The notes beneath the pieces were generated by a model. That model saw nothing but the letters and a program-made list of their open reading frames with translations, had not been told where the DNA came from and did no database searches. Positions 49,862 to 58,458 of a DNA stretch of 64,000 nucleotides are shown piece after piece. Every line of letters starts with the position of its first letter. Position 1 is the first letter of the stretch. A program made the translations under genes and the position numbers. Source of the stretch: Cryobacterium mannosilyticum (GTDB taxonomy: Bacteria; Actinomycetota; Actinomycetes; Actinomycetales; Microbacteriaceae); NCBI RefSeq assembly GCF_004402705.1, contig NZ_SOFM01000016.1, positions 1 through 64,000 on the forward strand. The letters are read 5' to 3'.

Positions 49862-51091
49862 TTAGGAGAGGCCTTTCATGAGGCGCGCGAGGGCGTCGTG
49901 CGCCCGGTCGACGTCCGCCGTGGTCGAGTGAAGTCCGAGCGAGAAACGCAGCAGCGGCGGCAGGCCGAGCCGTTCCTTGAGGTAGTGGTGGGCGCAGAAG
50001 TAGCCGCTGCGCGCGGCGATGCCCGACTGGGACAGGAAGACGGCCAGGCGGTGCGAATCCTGTTTCGGGGCGTAGACGCTGATCACCGGGCTGGCCGCGG
50101 CGTTGACCATGGTCAGGCCCGGGATGTCGGAGAGCGAGTCGAAGAGCCGCTCCGACAGGGCCGAGACGTGTTCGGCCGGGGGCCGCCCGCCGGGGCGCAC
50201 GGTGCCGAGCCAGTCGGTCGCGTGGCGGAGGGCGATGATCTCGGCCCAGGCCTGCAGCCCGGGTTCGAGGAGGGCGCCCGGGTCGTTGGGCAGCAGGTCG
50301 TAGGAGTCCTCACGGACATCCGCGACCATGCCGCCGCCGATGAAGGAGAGCTCGAGCGAGGAGAGCAACTCGCGCCGGGCGACGATCACGCCCAGGCTCG
50401 CGCTGTACATCTTGTGCGCGGAGAAGCAGATCGCATCCGCGTCGGTCTTCTGCAGCAGGGCGCGCTCGTGCGCCATCGACTGAGCGGCGTCGAGGATGAC
50501 GATGCCGCCCCTGGCGTGGGCATCGCGCACAAGCTCGGCCAGGTTGGTCAGGAGCCGGCCGTCGATGTTCGAGGCGGCGTTGACGACCACTATCGCGCGC
50601 TCGAGTTGGGCGGGTTCGTAGAGAAGGGCGCCGTCGGCGGCCCGGTCGAGCACGAGCCGGGGGACGCCGAGCCGTTTCGCCGCCGTCATCGTGGGCAGGA
50701 AGACCGAGTTGTGTTCGACGTGGCTGGTGACGACCCGGGCGTACCGGCCCTGCGGCAGCTGCTGCAGCAGCAGGTTGAGGCCGAAGGTCGTGTTCAGGGT
50801 GAAGGAGACCGCGTAGTGCCGCCCCGACAGGCCGAGCAGGCCGAGCACGCCCTGGCGTGCCGCGGCGACCTCGTCATCGACGCGCCTGCCCCAGGCGTAC
50901 TTCACCCGGCCGCCGCACGCGTTGTAGCTGGTGTAATACTCGGTCAGCGCATCGAGCACCGGCTGCGGGCGCAGGCTCTGGCAGGCGGAGTCGAGGTAGA
51001 CGACGCCGGGGTCGAGGTAGGAGAAGTCGGCGAGACGGTCCGTCTCGATCGGCTCCGGCGTGGCCCGCCGGAAAAGCCCGTTGTGTTTCAT
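49862..51091 (-). CDS. Class V aminotransferase / cysteine desulfurase-like enzyme
   Basis: This 409-aa PLP enzyme resembles SufS/CsdA. It has YLDSACQSLRP, the His before the cofactor in TSHVEHNSVFLP, DAAQSMAH, PLP Lys in CFSAHKMYSASLG, and a Cys in RSGYFCAHHYL at the desulfurase active-site loop. It may release sulfur from cysteine or act on a related substrate. No suf genes are adjacent. It lies 23 nt after the multicopper oxidase and directly before a membrane thioredoxin, so it appears to belong to the copper/periplasm operon. Confidence 0.87.
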   Translation of the reverse strand: MKHNGLFRRATPEPIETDRLADFSYLDPGVVYLDSACQSLRPQPVLDALTEYYTSYNACGGRVKYAWGRRVDDEVAAARQGVLGLLGLSGRHYAVSFTLNTTFGLNLLLQQLPQGRYARVVTSHVEHNSVFLPTMTAAKRLGVPRLVLDRAADGALLYEPAQLERAIVVVNAASNIDGRLLTNLAELVRDAHARGGIVILDAAQSMAHERALLQKTDADAICFSAHKMYSASLGVIVARRELLSSLELSFIGGGMVADVREDSYDLLPNDPGALLEPGLQAWAEIIALRHATDWLGTVRPGGRPPAEHVSALSERLFDSLSDIPGLTMVNAAASPVISVYAPKQDSHRLAVFLSQSGIAARSGYFCAHHYLKERLGLPPLLRFSLGLHSTTADVDRAHDALARLMKGLS

Positions 51092-51114
51092 GGTCCTGAT
51101 TCTCTCGGCTCAGT

Positions 51115-52644
51115 CTAGGTGAGCGGTTGGCCGGCCGGGCGAACGTCGATGACGCCCATCATGCCGTTGTCTTCGTGGTCGAGAATGTGGCAGTGGTACA
51201 CGGTCTTGCCGGCGAACCCGGTGAAGGCGATCCGTACCCGCATGGCGCTGCGGGCCGGCACGTTGACGACGTCCTGCCAGAGCACGGAGTCCACGGCTCG
51301 GCCGCCGCGCTCCACCACCTGCATCGGCCAGACATGCAGGTGCAGCGGGTGGTCCATTTGGCTGGTGTTGGTCAGCGTCCATTCCTCGACGGTGTCGCCC
51401 TGCACGGTCGTGTCGACGCGTCCGCCGTCGAATTCGCGGCCGTTGATGGTGAACCCCATGCCCCCTCCGCCCATCATGCCGGCCATGCCCATCTCGAAGA
51501 CGAATTCGCGGCGGGCCGTGACGGTGGCGCCGCGGAGGTCCCTCGGGGTGGCCTGGCGGGGGAGTGCGGGCAGTGCGTCGGCCTTGCTGCCGCCGCCGGC
51601 ATCCGCGACGGTGACCGTGGCGAGCGTGACCTCCGCGCCGGCCGATCCGCGGCCGCCGCCCATCATGCCGCCCATCATGCCGTCGTCGCCGCGGTCGTAG
51701 GGAACGGCGCGCAGGGTGGTGGTGCCCTCACTCGCGGTGACGAGCAGATCGGCTCGATTGCCCGGCGCCAGCAGCACCTCCTCCACCTTCTCCGGCTTCT
51801 CGAACCGGCCGGAGTCCAGCCCGAGAAGTTGCAGCTTCTGCCCGTCAAGGCGCAGCCGCAGGTAGCGCGAGGCACAGGCGTTCACTATCCGCCACCGTTC
51901 GCGTTCACCCGAACGGATGTCCACCGCCGGGTTCAGCTGACCGTTCACCAGCACCAGCTCCCCCTCGCGGCCGTGCATCCGTTCGGCCACGGTGGCCCGG
52001 GCCAGGCTGCCGGCGGCGTCGAGGGTGAGGTCGGAGATCACTAGCACGCGTTCGCGGCTCACCGGTATCGGCTGCGGATCTTCGACGATGATCGCACCGT
52101 AGAGCCCACCGAAGACCTGCGCGGCCGCAAGGGTGTGATGGTGCGGGTGGTACCAGTAGAGGCCAGGCGGATGGTCGGCGGGCAGCCGGTACTCGTAGTC
52201 GAACGAGTCGCCCGGCTCGACCACGACGAACGGGTTGTCGCTGTTGCCCTCCGGCGAGACGTGCAGGCCGTGGGTGTGCAGGTTCGTGGGGTCGTCGAGA
52301 CCGTTGCGCAGAGTCACCGCGAGGCGGTCCCCGGCCAGCACCCGCAGGGTCGGGCCGGGGAGGCCGCCGTTGTAGCCGAGAGTCGTGGCGTTCCGGCCGC
52401 CGATCCGAATCCGGCCTGGTGCGGCATCCAATGTCACCTCGAGCACGCCGTCACGGCTACTCTGCTCGGTCGGTTGGCGCAGCGGCTCGCCGGTTTTCGC
52501 CCTGAAGGACGATCGGGCGACCGGCTCGCCGAACGGTGTGAAGCCGGGCTGAGCGGTCCAGAGCAGGCCGGCGCCGCCGATGACGGTGCCGGCCAGCCCC
52601 AGGCCGCCGAGGGTGACGGCGGTCCGGCGGCTGATCGGCTTCAC
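51115..52644 (-). CDS. Multicopper oxidase (CueO/CopA type), Tat-exported
   Basis: This 509-aa cupredoxin enzyme starts at a GTG sharing one base with the SHOCT gene stop. A Tat-like signal (SRRTAVTLGGLGLAG) leads to three cupredoxin domains. Copper ligands are in HTHGLHVSP, GLYWYHPHHHT, HPLHLHVWPM and HCHILDHEDNGMMG. A Met/Gly-rich loop (GDDGMMGGMMGG and GMAGMMGGGGMG) resembles the Cu(I)-binding insert of CueO. It probably oxidises Cu(I) or other substrates outside the membrane as copper defence. Confidence 0.94.
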   Translation of the reverse strand: MKPISRRTAVTLGGLGLAGTVIGGAGLLWTAQPGFTPFGEPVARSSFRAKTGEPLRQPTEQSSRDGVLEVTLDAAPGRIRIGGRNATTLGYNGGLPGPTLRVLAGDRLAVTLRNGLDDPTNLHTHGLHVSPEGNSDNPFVVVEPGDSFDYEYRLPADHPPGLYWYHPHHHTLAAAQVFGGLYGAIIVEDPQPIPVSRERVLVISDLTLDAAGSLARATVAERMHGREGELVLVNGQLNPAVDIRSGERERWRIVNACASRYLRLRLDGQKLQLLGLDSGRFEKPEKVEEVLLAPGNRADLLVTASEGTTTLRAVPYDRGDDGMMGGMMGGGRGSAGAEVTLATVTVADAGGGSKADALPALPRQATPRDLRGATVTARREFVFEMGMAGMMGGGGMGFTINGREFDGGRVDTTVQGDTVEEWTLTNTSQMDHPLHLHVWPMQVVERGGRAVDSVLWQDVVNVPARSAMRVRIAFTGFAGKTVYHCHILDHEDNGMMGVIDVRPAGQPLT

Positions 52645-52934
52645 TACGCGTCCTCGCCGAGAACCTGGACCTGTTCGCGGTACTGCTCGGCGGTGAGCTC
52701 GCCCTGTGCGAAGCGCTCGTCGAGAATCTGCCGGGCGCGGCTGCGCCCCTGCGACAGCGGCGGCTGGGCTGCGGGCGGCTGCAGTCCCGGTGTGTCCCGT
52801 CGGTCGATCCCGCTGCGGTCGATGCCGCCGCTGAACAGCCGAACCAGGAGCACCACCAGCAAGGCGATGCCGACCAGTGCCAGCAGGCCGAACACCCAGC
52901 CCCAGCCCATTCCTCCTCCATAGCCCCACATCAT
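52644..52934 (-). CDS. SHOCT-domain small membrane protein
   Basis: This 96-aa protein has a Gly/Trp/Met-rich start (MMWGYGGGMGWGW), one transmembrane helix (about 14-36), and a C-terminal SHOCT motif (ILDERFAQGELTAEQYREQ). A strong AAAGGAG ribosome site precedes the ATG at 52934. SHOCT proteins commonly sit beside multicopper oxidases and metal genes; the function is unknown. It directly precedes the oxidase and is probably co-translated with it. Confidence 0.9.
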   Translation of the reverse strand: MMWGYGGGMGWGWVFGLLALVGIALLVVLLVRLFSGGIDRSGIDRRDTPGLQPPAAQPPLSQGRSRARQILDERFAQGELTAEQYREQVQVLGEDA

Positions 52935-53029
52935 GATTGGTCTCCTTTCGTAGCCAACGGTGTGCCCGTCAGTGTCAGTATGCCCCCGGGGGTAATTTCG
53001 GGGGCCGTGGTCAGCGCCTGGTTCATGGC

Positions 53030-53992
53030 TCAGGCCCCTGCCGGGACGAGAACGGTCCAGCTCGCCCCGAAGTCGTCGCTGGCGACGACGCCGCGCGTGT
53101 CCGCGGCGAGGATCCACGGCGCGCTACCGCCGACGTAGCTGAGGGCGACGGGGGCGCCCTCGGTACGGCCGCCCCTGATCCAGGGTCCGGCCGCGGAATC
53201 CTGATGCCAGACCACGCCTTCCGGGTCGATGCCGACGAGTCCTCCGCCGGTGCGTGCGTCGCCGACGTCGATCAGGAACAGGGTCGGGGCGTCGGCGACC
53301 AGGCTGAAGCTGCGGCCTGCGTCGCCGCTGCCGACGAGCCCGTCGGCAGTGGTCGCGAAGACCTGGTCCGGGTTCGCCGGGTCTGAGGCGAGGTCTCGCA
53401 TCGGAACGGTTTCGCCCGTTGACCAGGTCGCGCCCGAGTCGTCGCTGATGGCCAGGGTGCCGTTGCCTGAGTCATAGCCGTACACCCGTAGCGCACTGCC
53501 TGACAGGGGCACCGCGTCGAGATCGTGGAAGTCCGTCTTGCCTGCGAGCGAGAGCGGGGTCCAGGTTTCTGCGGCATCCGCGCTCGAGATCAGGCCCAGA
53601 TTGGGGGCGGCGAGATCCGACGGAGCTTCGGGATCAGGATGCCCGGAGGCCAGCAGCAGGCCGGGTGCGGCGACCGTGAAGCCCATGACGTCGAGCACGC
53701 GCCCGGCGACCTGCATCGGCTCCGAGATGTCGGCGGCCGAGGACCTGGCCGGATAACTGGCCGGGAGAGCGTCCGTCGGGATCAGCCAGACCCCCTGGTG
53801 GGTGGCCACGAAGGTCTTGCCGGCTGCGGCGTCCGCGCCGAGTCCGTGGATGTGCTCGAAGCCCTCGGCTGCGGCCGACCGGGCCGCCGGAGCGGCATCC
53901 GGGCTCGGGGCGCATCCGGCCAGGAGGATCGCGAGGCCGGTCGTCACAGCGGCGGCACAGCCCAGCTTCCTGGTCCTGCGACAGGATTTCAT
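53030..53992 (-). CDS. F510_1955-type BNR/sialidase-like lipoprotein
   Basis: This 320-aa lipoprotein has lipobox LLAGC (Cys near residue 27) and a beta-propeller pattern with repeated SSADAAETWTPL, SDDSGATWSTG and GSGDAGRSFSL (Asp-box-like motifs). It begins with FEHIHGLGADAAAGKTFVATHQG, typical of F510_1955-family proteins associated with copper clusters. Despite glycosidase-type annotation no catalytic evidence is visible. It lies 13 nt after the DUF305 gene in the same operon. Confidence 0.85.
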   Translation of the reverse strand: MKSCRRTRKLGCAAAVTTGLAILLAGCAPSPDAAPAARSAAAEGFEHIHGLGADAAAGKTFVATHQGVWLIPTDALPASYPARSSAADISEPMQVAGRVLDVMGFTVAAPGLLLASGHPDPEAPSDLAAPNLGLISSADAAETWTPLSLAGKTDFHDLDAVPLSGSALRVYGYDSGNGTLAISDDSGATWSTGETVPMRDLASDPANPDQVFATTADGLVGSGDAGRSFSLVADAPTLFLIDVGDARTGGGLVGIDPEGVVWHQDSAAGPWIRGGRTEGAPVALSYVGGSAPWILAADTRGVVASDDFGASWTVLVPAGA

Positions 53993-54005
53993 CGTGTCCT
54001 CGGCT

Positions 54006-54611
54006 CTAGAGCGTCGCGAGGAGGCTCGTCATGACGGCGATCTCCTCGGTCTGGGAGGAGACGATGGCGCTGGCGAGCTCCCTGGCGTCGGCATTCGTGC
54101 CCTTGTCGAGTTCGGTGCGCGCCATCGCGATGGCACCCTCGTGGTGCATGACCATCTGCTCGAGGAAGATCCGGTCGGCGTCCGCTCCGTCGGCGTTGTC
54201 GAGGGTCATCATGTCGGCGTCGCTCATCATGCCGTCGTTGCTGTGGTCCATCCCGGACATGCTGTCGGCAGTGGCGTTCCAGTCCGTCAGCCAGGATTTC
54301 AGCCGGACGATCTCGGGGGCCTGGGCGGCCTTGATCGTGGTGGCCAGCTTGGTCACCCGGGGATCGACGCCGTGCTTGGCCAGCATCCCCTCGCTCATTT
54401 CCACCGCCTGCTCGTGGTGCGGGATCATCATCTGGGCGAACTCGATGTCGGCCGTGGAGAAGGTCGCCGCCGAGGCGTCGGCCGTGCTGCTCTGGCCGGA
54501 TGTCGGGCCGGAACCGGAGGTCGCCCCCGAGCAGGCGGTCAGGGTGAGGGCGGTCGCGATCGCGGCCAGGGTGAGGAGGGAGATGCGCGAGGTGCGCGGG
54601 AAGAGCTGCAT
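54006..54611 (-). CDS. DUF305-family lipoprotein (copper-binding, CopM-like)
   Basis: This 201-aa lipoprotein has signal ending ALTLTACSG and a helical DUF305 domain with two histidine/methionine motifs: FAQMMIPHHEQAVEMSEGML and EQMVMHHEGAIAMA. An intervening Met/Asp/His loop (SGMDHSNDGMMSDADMM) looks suited for metal binding. DUF305 proteins bind copper in cyanobacterial CopM (established). I prefer the ATG at 54611 over an upstream frame start because it places the signal peptide correctly, although no good ribosome site is seen. Confidence 0.9.
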   Translation of the reverse strand: MQLFPRTSRISLLTLAAIATALTLTACSGATSGSGPTSGQSSTADASAATFSTADIEFAQMMIPHHEQAVEMSEGMLAKHGVDPRVTKLATTIKAAQAPEIVRLKSWLTDWNATADSMSGMDHSNDGMMSDADMMTLDNADGADADRIFLEQMVMHHEGAIAMARTELDKGTNADARELASAIVSSQTEEIAVMTSLLATL

Positions 54612-54704
54612 GTTCGTGGTCCATTCGTCAGGGAAGAGTGCGAAACCGGTGGCCGTTGACACGGCGAATCCGCGCTGCCGGGGTGGCGCGCGGGCGGGTT
54701 CGGT

Positions 54705-55253
54705 CTAAACGCGACTGATCGACAGGAGGGTGAGGCTGGGGCGGTTCAGGTGCGCGGGAATGGCCCGGAAGGTGTCGTTGACGAAGCCGACGGAGGCAAA
54801 GACCAGGCCGGAATCGGACGGCTCCTGTGCGAGTACGGCGTTGGAGCCGACCACGAGCAGGTCGGAGCAGGACCTCAACGCCGTGCCGCTGCCGCCCAGG
54901 GAATTGTGCTCGGAGCAGAGCGCGGGCGGGGTTGCGAGCGCGGCGAGGGTCATCGTCGGGCCGGTGCGCGTCGGATGCGTCGCGGACGTGACCGGGAGCG
55001 CGGACGTGACCGGGAGCGCATCCGTCACCGGGTGTGCCGTCGGCAGGTGGTTCGCGGTCGCCGGGGGCTGCGCGGCCATGCTGGTCGCTGTGGTGCCGGC
55101 CATGGTGTGCCCGGCGCCGTCGGAGTGGACAGCGACGAGGCAGAGAAGCGTGGCGACCAGGATCAGCGTGGCGAGGATCACGGCGCGAAGGCGGGAATGG
55201 TGCGTGAGTGACGCGGAGACGGCTGGCACCGCGGAGGAGGCGACCTGATTCAT
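54705..55253 (-). CDS. DUF6153-family membrane-anchored protein
   Basis: This 182-aa protein has a GGAGGTGAG ribosome site next to its ATG. One transmembrane helix lies at about 18-38 (LRAVILATLILVATLLCLVA), then a His/Met-containing loop and a long Thr/Pro/Ala-rich extracellular stretch with imperfect ALPVTS repeats. Two cysteines (in ALCSEH and RSCSDL) lie in the second half. Such DUF6153 proteins are found near DUF305/copper genes; the function is unknown. It is the first gene of the minus-strand copper cluster. Confidence 0.75.
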   Translation of the reverse strand: MNQVASSAVPAVSASLTHHSRLRAVILATLILVATLLCLVAVHSDGAGHTMAGTTATSMAAQPPATANHLPTAHPVTDALPVTSALPVTSATHPTRTGPTMTLAALATPPALCSEHNSLGGSGTALRSCSDLLVVGSNAVLAQEPSDSGLVFASVGFVNDTFRAIPAHLNRPSLTLLSISRV

Positions 55254-55370
55254 CTCACCTCCGCTCGTCCGGCACTGATGTGCGGTACGACCACCGGTCG
55301 GATACACCGACGGGCACCACACCAGATTAGCCGAACTGTGCTCGCAAACCCTGTGAGCCGCCGCCACGCA

Positions 55371-55400
55371 CGAAGGGCCCCGCGAAAACGGGGCCGTTCG
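55371..55400 (-). terminator. Terminator after the gluconate genes
   Basis: GGCCCCG (55376-55382) pairs with CGGGGCC (55389-55395) around CGAAAA. Outer CGAA/TTCG pairs extend the stem beyond one mismatch. It lies 20 bp after the gluconokinase stop on the minus strand. Confidence 0.7.
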
Positions 55401-55419
55401 TCGGTTGATTGCGAGGTGC

Positions 55420-56010
55420 TCAGGCTCCCTGGACCGGGACGCCGCGGCCGACCGAGGATTTCCCCGGCTCCGGGGCACCCAGGCTCGATGAACCCGGTCG
55501 CGGTGTGAGCCCGAGACGCCGCACGATCTCGGCGGCCTCCTCGGCCGGCGCGCGCCCGGCGTCGATCGTGATCGCCCGCTCGTCGGCGTCGGGCGCCTCG
55601 AGGGTCGCCACCTGCGAGTCGAGCAGCGAAGTCGGCATGTAGTGGTCGTGCCGGGCGGCGAGCCGACGGCCGATCAGGTCCTTCGACCCGGCCAGGTGCA
55701 CGAAGATCACGTTGTGCTCCCGCAGCACGTCGCGGTAGCGGCGCTTGAGCGCGGAGCAGGTGATGATCCCGGGCACGCCCGCCATGGTGTGCTCGATGAT
55801 CCACGACGAGATGGTGTCGAGCCACGGGGCGCGGTCCTCGTCGTTCAGGGCGTGGCCGGCCGACATCTTGTCGATGTTCTCCTGCGGGTGCAGGTCGTCG
55901 CCCTCCTCCAGGTCCCAGCCGAGCTGGCCGGCGAGGATGCCTGCCACCGTCGACTTCCCGGAGCCGGAGATGCCCATGATGACGAGGACGGGCTGCTGGT
56001 TCAGGAACAC
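55420..56010 (-). CDS. gntK: Gluconokinase
   Basis: This 196-aa P-loop kinase phosphorylates D-gluconate to 6-phosphogluconate. The P-loop is MGISGSGKSTVAG; EGDDLHPQENIDKMSAGHAL, ALKRRYRDVLR and a Cys in TCSALKR match GntK. The C-terminal ~30 residues are an extra Pro/Gly-rich tail. It lies 1 bp after the gluconate permease stop, forming an uptake/phosphorylation operon. Confidence 0.94.
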   Translation of the reverse strand: MFLNQQPVLVIMGISGSGKSTVAGILAGQLGWDLEEGDDLHPQENIDKMSAGHALNDEDRAPWLDTISSWIIEHTMAGVPGIITCSALKRRYRDVLREHNVIFVHLAGSKDLIGRRLAARHDHYMPTSLLDSQVATLEAPDADERAITIDAGRAPAEEAAEIVRRLGLTPRPGSSSLGAPEPGKSSVGRGVPVQGA

Positions 56011-56011
56011 G

Positions 56012-57463
56012 CTAGATCACGATGTTCAGGAGGAGCACGCCGGCCAGGCCGGTCACGGAGATGAGGCACTCCATGATGGTCCAGGTCTTCAGGGTCTGCC
56101 CGACGGTGGTGCCGAGGTACTCCTTGACCAGCCAGAAGCCCGCGTCGTTGACGTGGGAGAGGAATAGCGAACCGGCGCCGATCGCGAGCACCATCAGCGA
56201 AAGGTCCGTGCCGCCCAGGCTGGCGGCGACGGGAGCGAGGATGCCGGCGGCGGTGACGGTCGCGACCGTCGCCGAACCGGTGGCGACACGCACGAGCGCG
56301 GCGACGAACCAGGCCAGGAGCAGCACCGAGATGCTGCTGCCGGCGACGGCATCGGCGATGACGGTTCCGATCCCGGTGTCGATCAGCACCTGCTTGAACC
56401 CGCCGCCGGCGCCGACGATGAGGAGGATTCCCGCGATCGGGGGCAGCGAGTCGGCGAGCGACTTGGAGACGGCGGCGCGGTCCATGCCGCCGCCACGGCC
56501 GAAGACGATCATCGCGTAGATGACGGCAAGGCCCAGGGCGATCATCGGGGTGCCGAGGAAGTCGAGTGCGGCGTTGAGCGGAGCGGTCGAACCGGGGGCG
56601 GTGGCGTCGGCGATCGACCTGGCCAGCATCAGCACGACGGGGAGGAGGATGCCGGAGAGGGTGATCAGGAAGCTCGGGCGCCTGGTGCGCGTCTCGCCGG
56701 CGCCGAGGTCCTCGGTGGTGATGAAGAGGGCCGGAACCGGAACGGAGACCCAGCGGCTGGCGAACTTGCTGAAGACCGGGCCGGCGACGATGACCGTGGG
56801 GATGGCGACGAGCACGCCGATCGCCAGGGTGAGGCCGAGGTTGGCGCCGAGGGCCGTGACGGCGACGAGGGGGCCGGGGTGCGGCGGTACGAGGCCGTGC
56901 ATGACCGACAGGCCGGCGAGGGCGGGGATGGCGATCCGGATGAGCGACATCCCGCTGCGGCGTGCGACGAGGATGATCACCGGGATGAGGAGCACGAGGC
57001 CGACCTCGAAGAACATCGGCAGGCCAATCAGGCCGCCGATCAGTGCCATCGTCCACGGCAGCGTGCGAACGCTGGAGCGGGTGACCAGGGAGTCGACGAT
57101 CCGGTCGGCTCCGCCGGAGTCGGCGAGCAGCTTGCCGAACATGGCGCCGAACCCGACGAGGATGCCGACGCCCGCCATGGTTCCGCCGAAGCCGGTGCTG
57201 AAGCTGGTGACGGCGGCGCCCGGTGCGAGCCCCGCGCCGGCGCCGACGCCGACGGCGCCGATCGCGAGGGCGAGGAACGGGTGGACCTTGAGCCAGGTGA
57301 TCAACACGATGATGACGGCGATGCCGACGATCGCGGCGATGATCAGCTGGGCGTCACTTCCGGCCGGGGTGATCGGCACAACCGGCGCGGGCGCCGCGGT
57401 CGCAAGGGAAAGATACATCTGGGTGTCCATTCCGAGGCCGCGTCCCTGCGACCCCATCGTCAT
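56012..57463 (-). CDS. gntP: Gluconate permease (GntP family)
   Basis: This 483-aa transporter has about 12 hydrophobic helices. GntP motifs include HPFLALAIGAVGVG, FGGTMAGVGILVGFGAMFG, GLPMFFEVGLVLLIPVI, HGLVPPHPGPLVAV and LSHVNDAGFW. It imports gluconate by proton symport. ATGs at 57463 and 57430 are both possible starts; neither has a strong ribosome site. It is divergent from a GntR regulator with a palindrome in the spacer. Confidence 0.94.
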   Translation of the reverse strand: MTMGSQGRGLGMDTQMYLSLATAAPAPVVPITPAGSDAQLIIAAIVGIAVIIVLITWLKVHPFLALAIGAVGVGAGAGLAPGAAVTSFSTGFGGTMAGVGILVGFGAMFGKLLADSGGADRIVDSLVTRSSVRTLPWTMALIGGLIGLPMFFEVGLVLLIPVIILVARRSGMSLIRIAIPALAGLSVMHGLVPPHPGPLVAVTALGANLGLTLAIGVLVAIPTVIVAGPVFSKFASRWVSVPVPALFITTEDLGAGETRTRRPSFLITLSGILLPVVLMLARSIADATAPGSTAPLNAALDFLGTPMIALGLAVIYAMIVFGRGGGMDRAAVSKSLADSLPPIAGILLIVGAGGGFKQVLIDTGIGTVIADAVAGSSISVLLLAWFVAALVRVATGSATVATVTAAGILAPVAASLGGTDLSLMVLAIGAGSLFLSHVNDAGFWLVKEYLGTTVGQTLKTWTIMECLISVTGLAGVLLLNIVI

Positions 57464-57535
57464 AAGTGGCGCACGGGGAGTCGTCCGGCCGGCTGCGAGT
57501 CCGGCATAGTGGGAGGAGACACCGTGCGGTAATAA

Positions 57536-57551
57536 ATCTGATTAATCAGAT
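57536..57551. promoter_or_regulatory. GntR operator ATCTGATTAATCAGAT
   Basis: A perfect 16-bp palindrome in the AT-rich part of the spacer between gntP and the GntR regulator. It is the likely binding site that couples gluconate to both genes. Confidence 0.7.
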
Positions 57552-57693
57552 AATTGAGTGTGGCATACGTCACGCGGTTTTGGGAAGAGCGACGGAGCAA
57601 TTCGCCGCTACGATCGCGGGGACGCCGCAAACGATCGCCGACACCGGTCGCCGAACCGGGAGCGCCGCGAGCTGCAGAGACAAGGAAGCACCG

Positions 57694-58443
57694 ATGATCA
57701 CTGGCGTTGGCCCCGGCTCCTGGCGCGAACGCGGGCTGCACGCCCGGGTGCTGAACTCCCTCGGCCAGGAGATCGTCGACGGCCGGTACGCGCCCGGGGA
57801 CATCCTGAACCTGGACGACATCGCCGCCGCGTTCGCCGTGTCCCGCTCGGTGCTGCGCGAGGCGCTGCGGGTGCTGCAGTCGCTCGGCCTGGTCGAGCCG
57901 CGCCAGCGGGTCGGAACGCAGGTGCTCCCGCGCGGGGCCTGGGACCTGATGAATCCGCAGATCATCGTCTGGCGGGGCCGGGGGCCGGAGTACTACACCC
58001 AGATGCGCGAGATGCTCGAGATGCGGCTCGGGATCGAGCCGGTCGCCGCCCGGCTCAGCGCTCGGTTGATGACGGATGCCCAGCTCGCCGCCGTCGCCGA
58101 GGCCGCCGCGGCCATGGTCGCCGCCGATCTCGCCGGTGACGGCCGTCGGTTCCTGGAGTCGGACATCGCCTTCCACTCGCTGATCCTGGCCGGCTCGGGC
58201 AACAGCGTGATGGGCCACTTCGCCGGCACGGTCGCCGCCCTGCTGCGCACCAGGGAAGAGGAGAAGCGGTTCACCATCACCGAGTACACGCCGCCCTCCG
58301 CGCACCGGCACAACCAGCTCGCCCTCGCGCTCGCCGAACGTGACGCCGACGCCGCCTATCGCTGGTCGTACGCGACGATCGAGGCCACCCTGGCCGAGTT
58401 CATGCAGGAGGCGGGCGACGCCGCGAGCCGGCCGGGGGCCTGA
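57694..58443 (+). CDS. gntR: FadR/GntR-family transcriptional regulator
   Basis: This 249-aa regulator starts at the ATG at 57694 with AAGGAAG upstream. The winged helix (about 15-85) has LGQEIVDGRYAPGDILNLDDIAAAFAVSRSVLREALRVLQSLGLV. The FCD ligand-binding domain (about 95-235) has metal-site residues in LESDIAFHSLILAGSGN and SAHRHNQLALA. It probably represses the divergent gluconate genes and responds to gluconate or 6-phosphogluconate (inference from position). Confidence 0.93.
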   Translation: MITGVGPGSWRERGLHARVLNSLGQEIVDGRYAPGDILNLDDIAAAFAVSRSVLREALRVLQSLGLVEPRQRVGTQVLPRGAWDLMNPQIIVWRGRGPEYYTQMREMLEMRLGIEPVAARLSARLMTDAQLAAVAEAAAAMVAADLAGDGRRFLESDIAFHSLILAGSGNSVMGHFAGTVAALLRTREEEKRFTITEYTPPSAHRHNQLALALAERDADAAYRWSYATIEATLAEFMQEAGDAASRPGA

Positions 58444-58458
58444 CGCCGCGCACAACGC

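Noticed and set aside
48833..51118. A 761-codon plus-strand open frame opposite the desulfurase-like and thioredoxin genes
   Set aside because: It has antisense composition only; the minus-strand genes have catalytic motifs and coupled starts.
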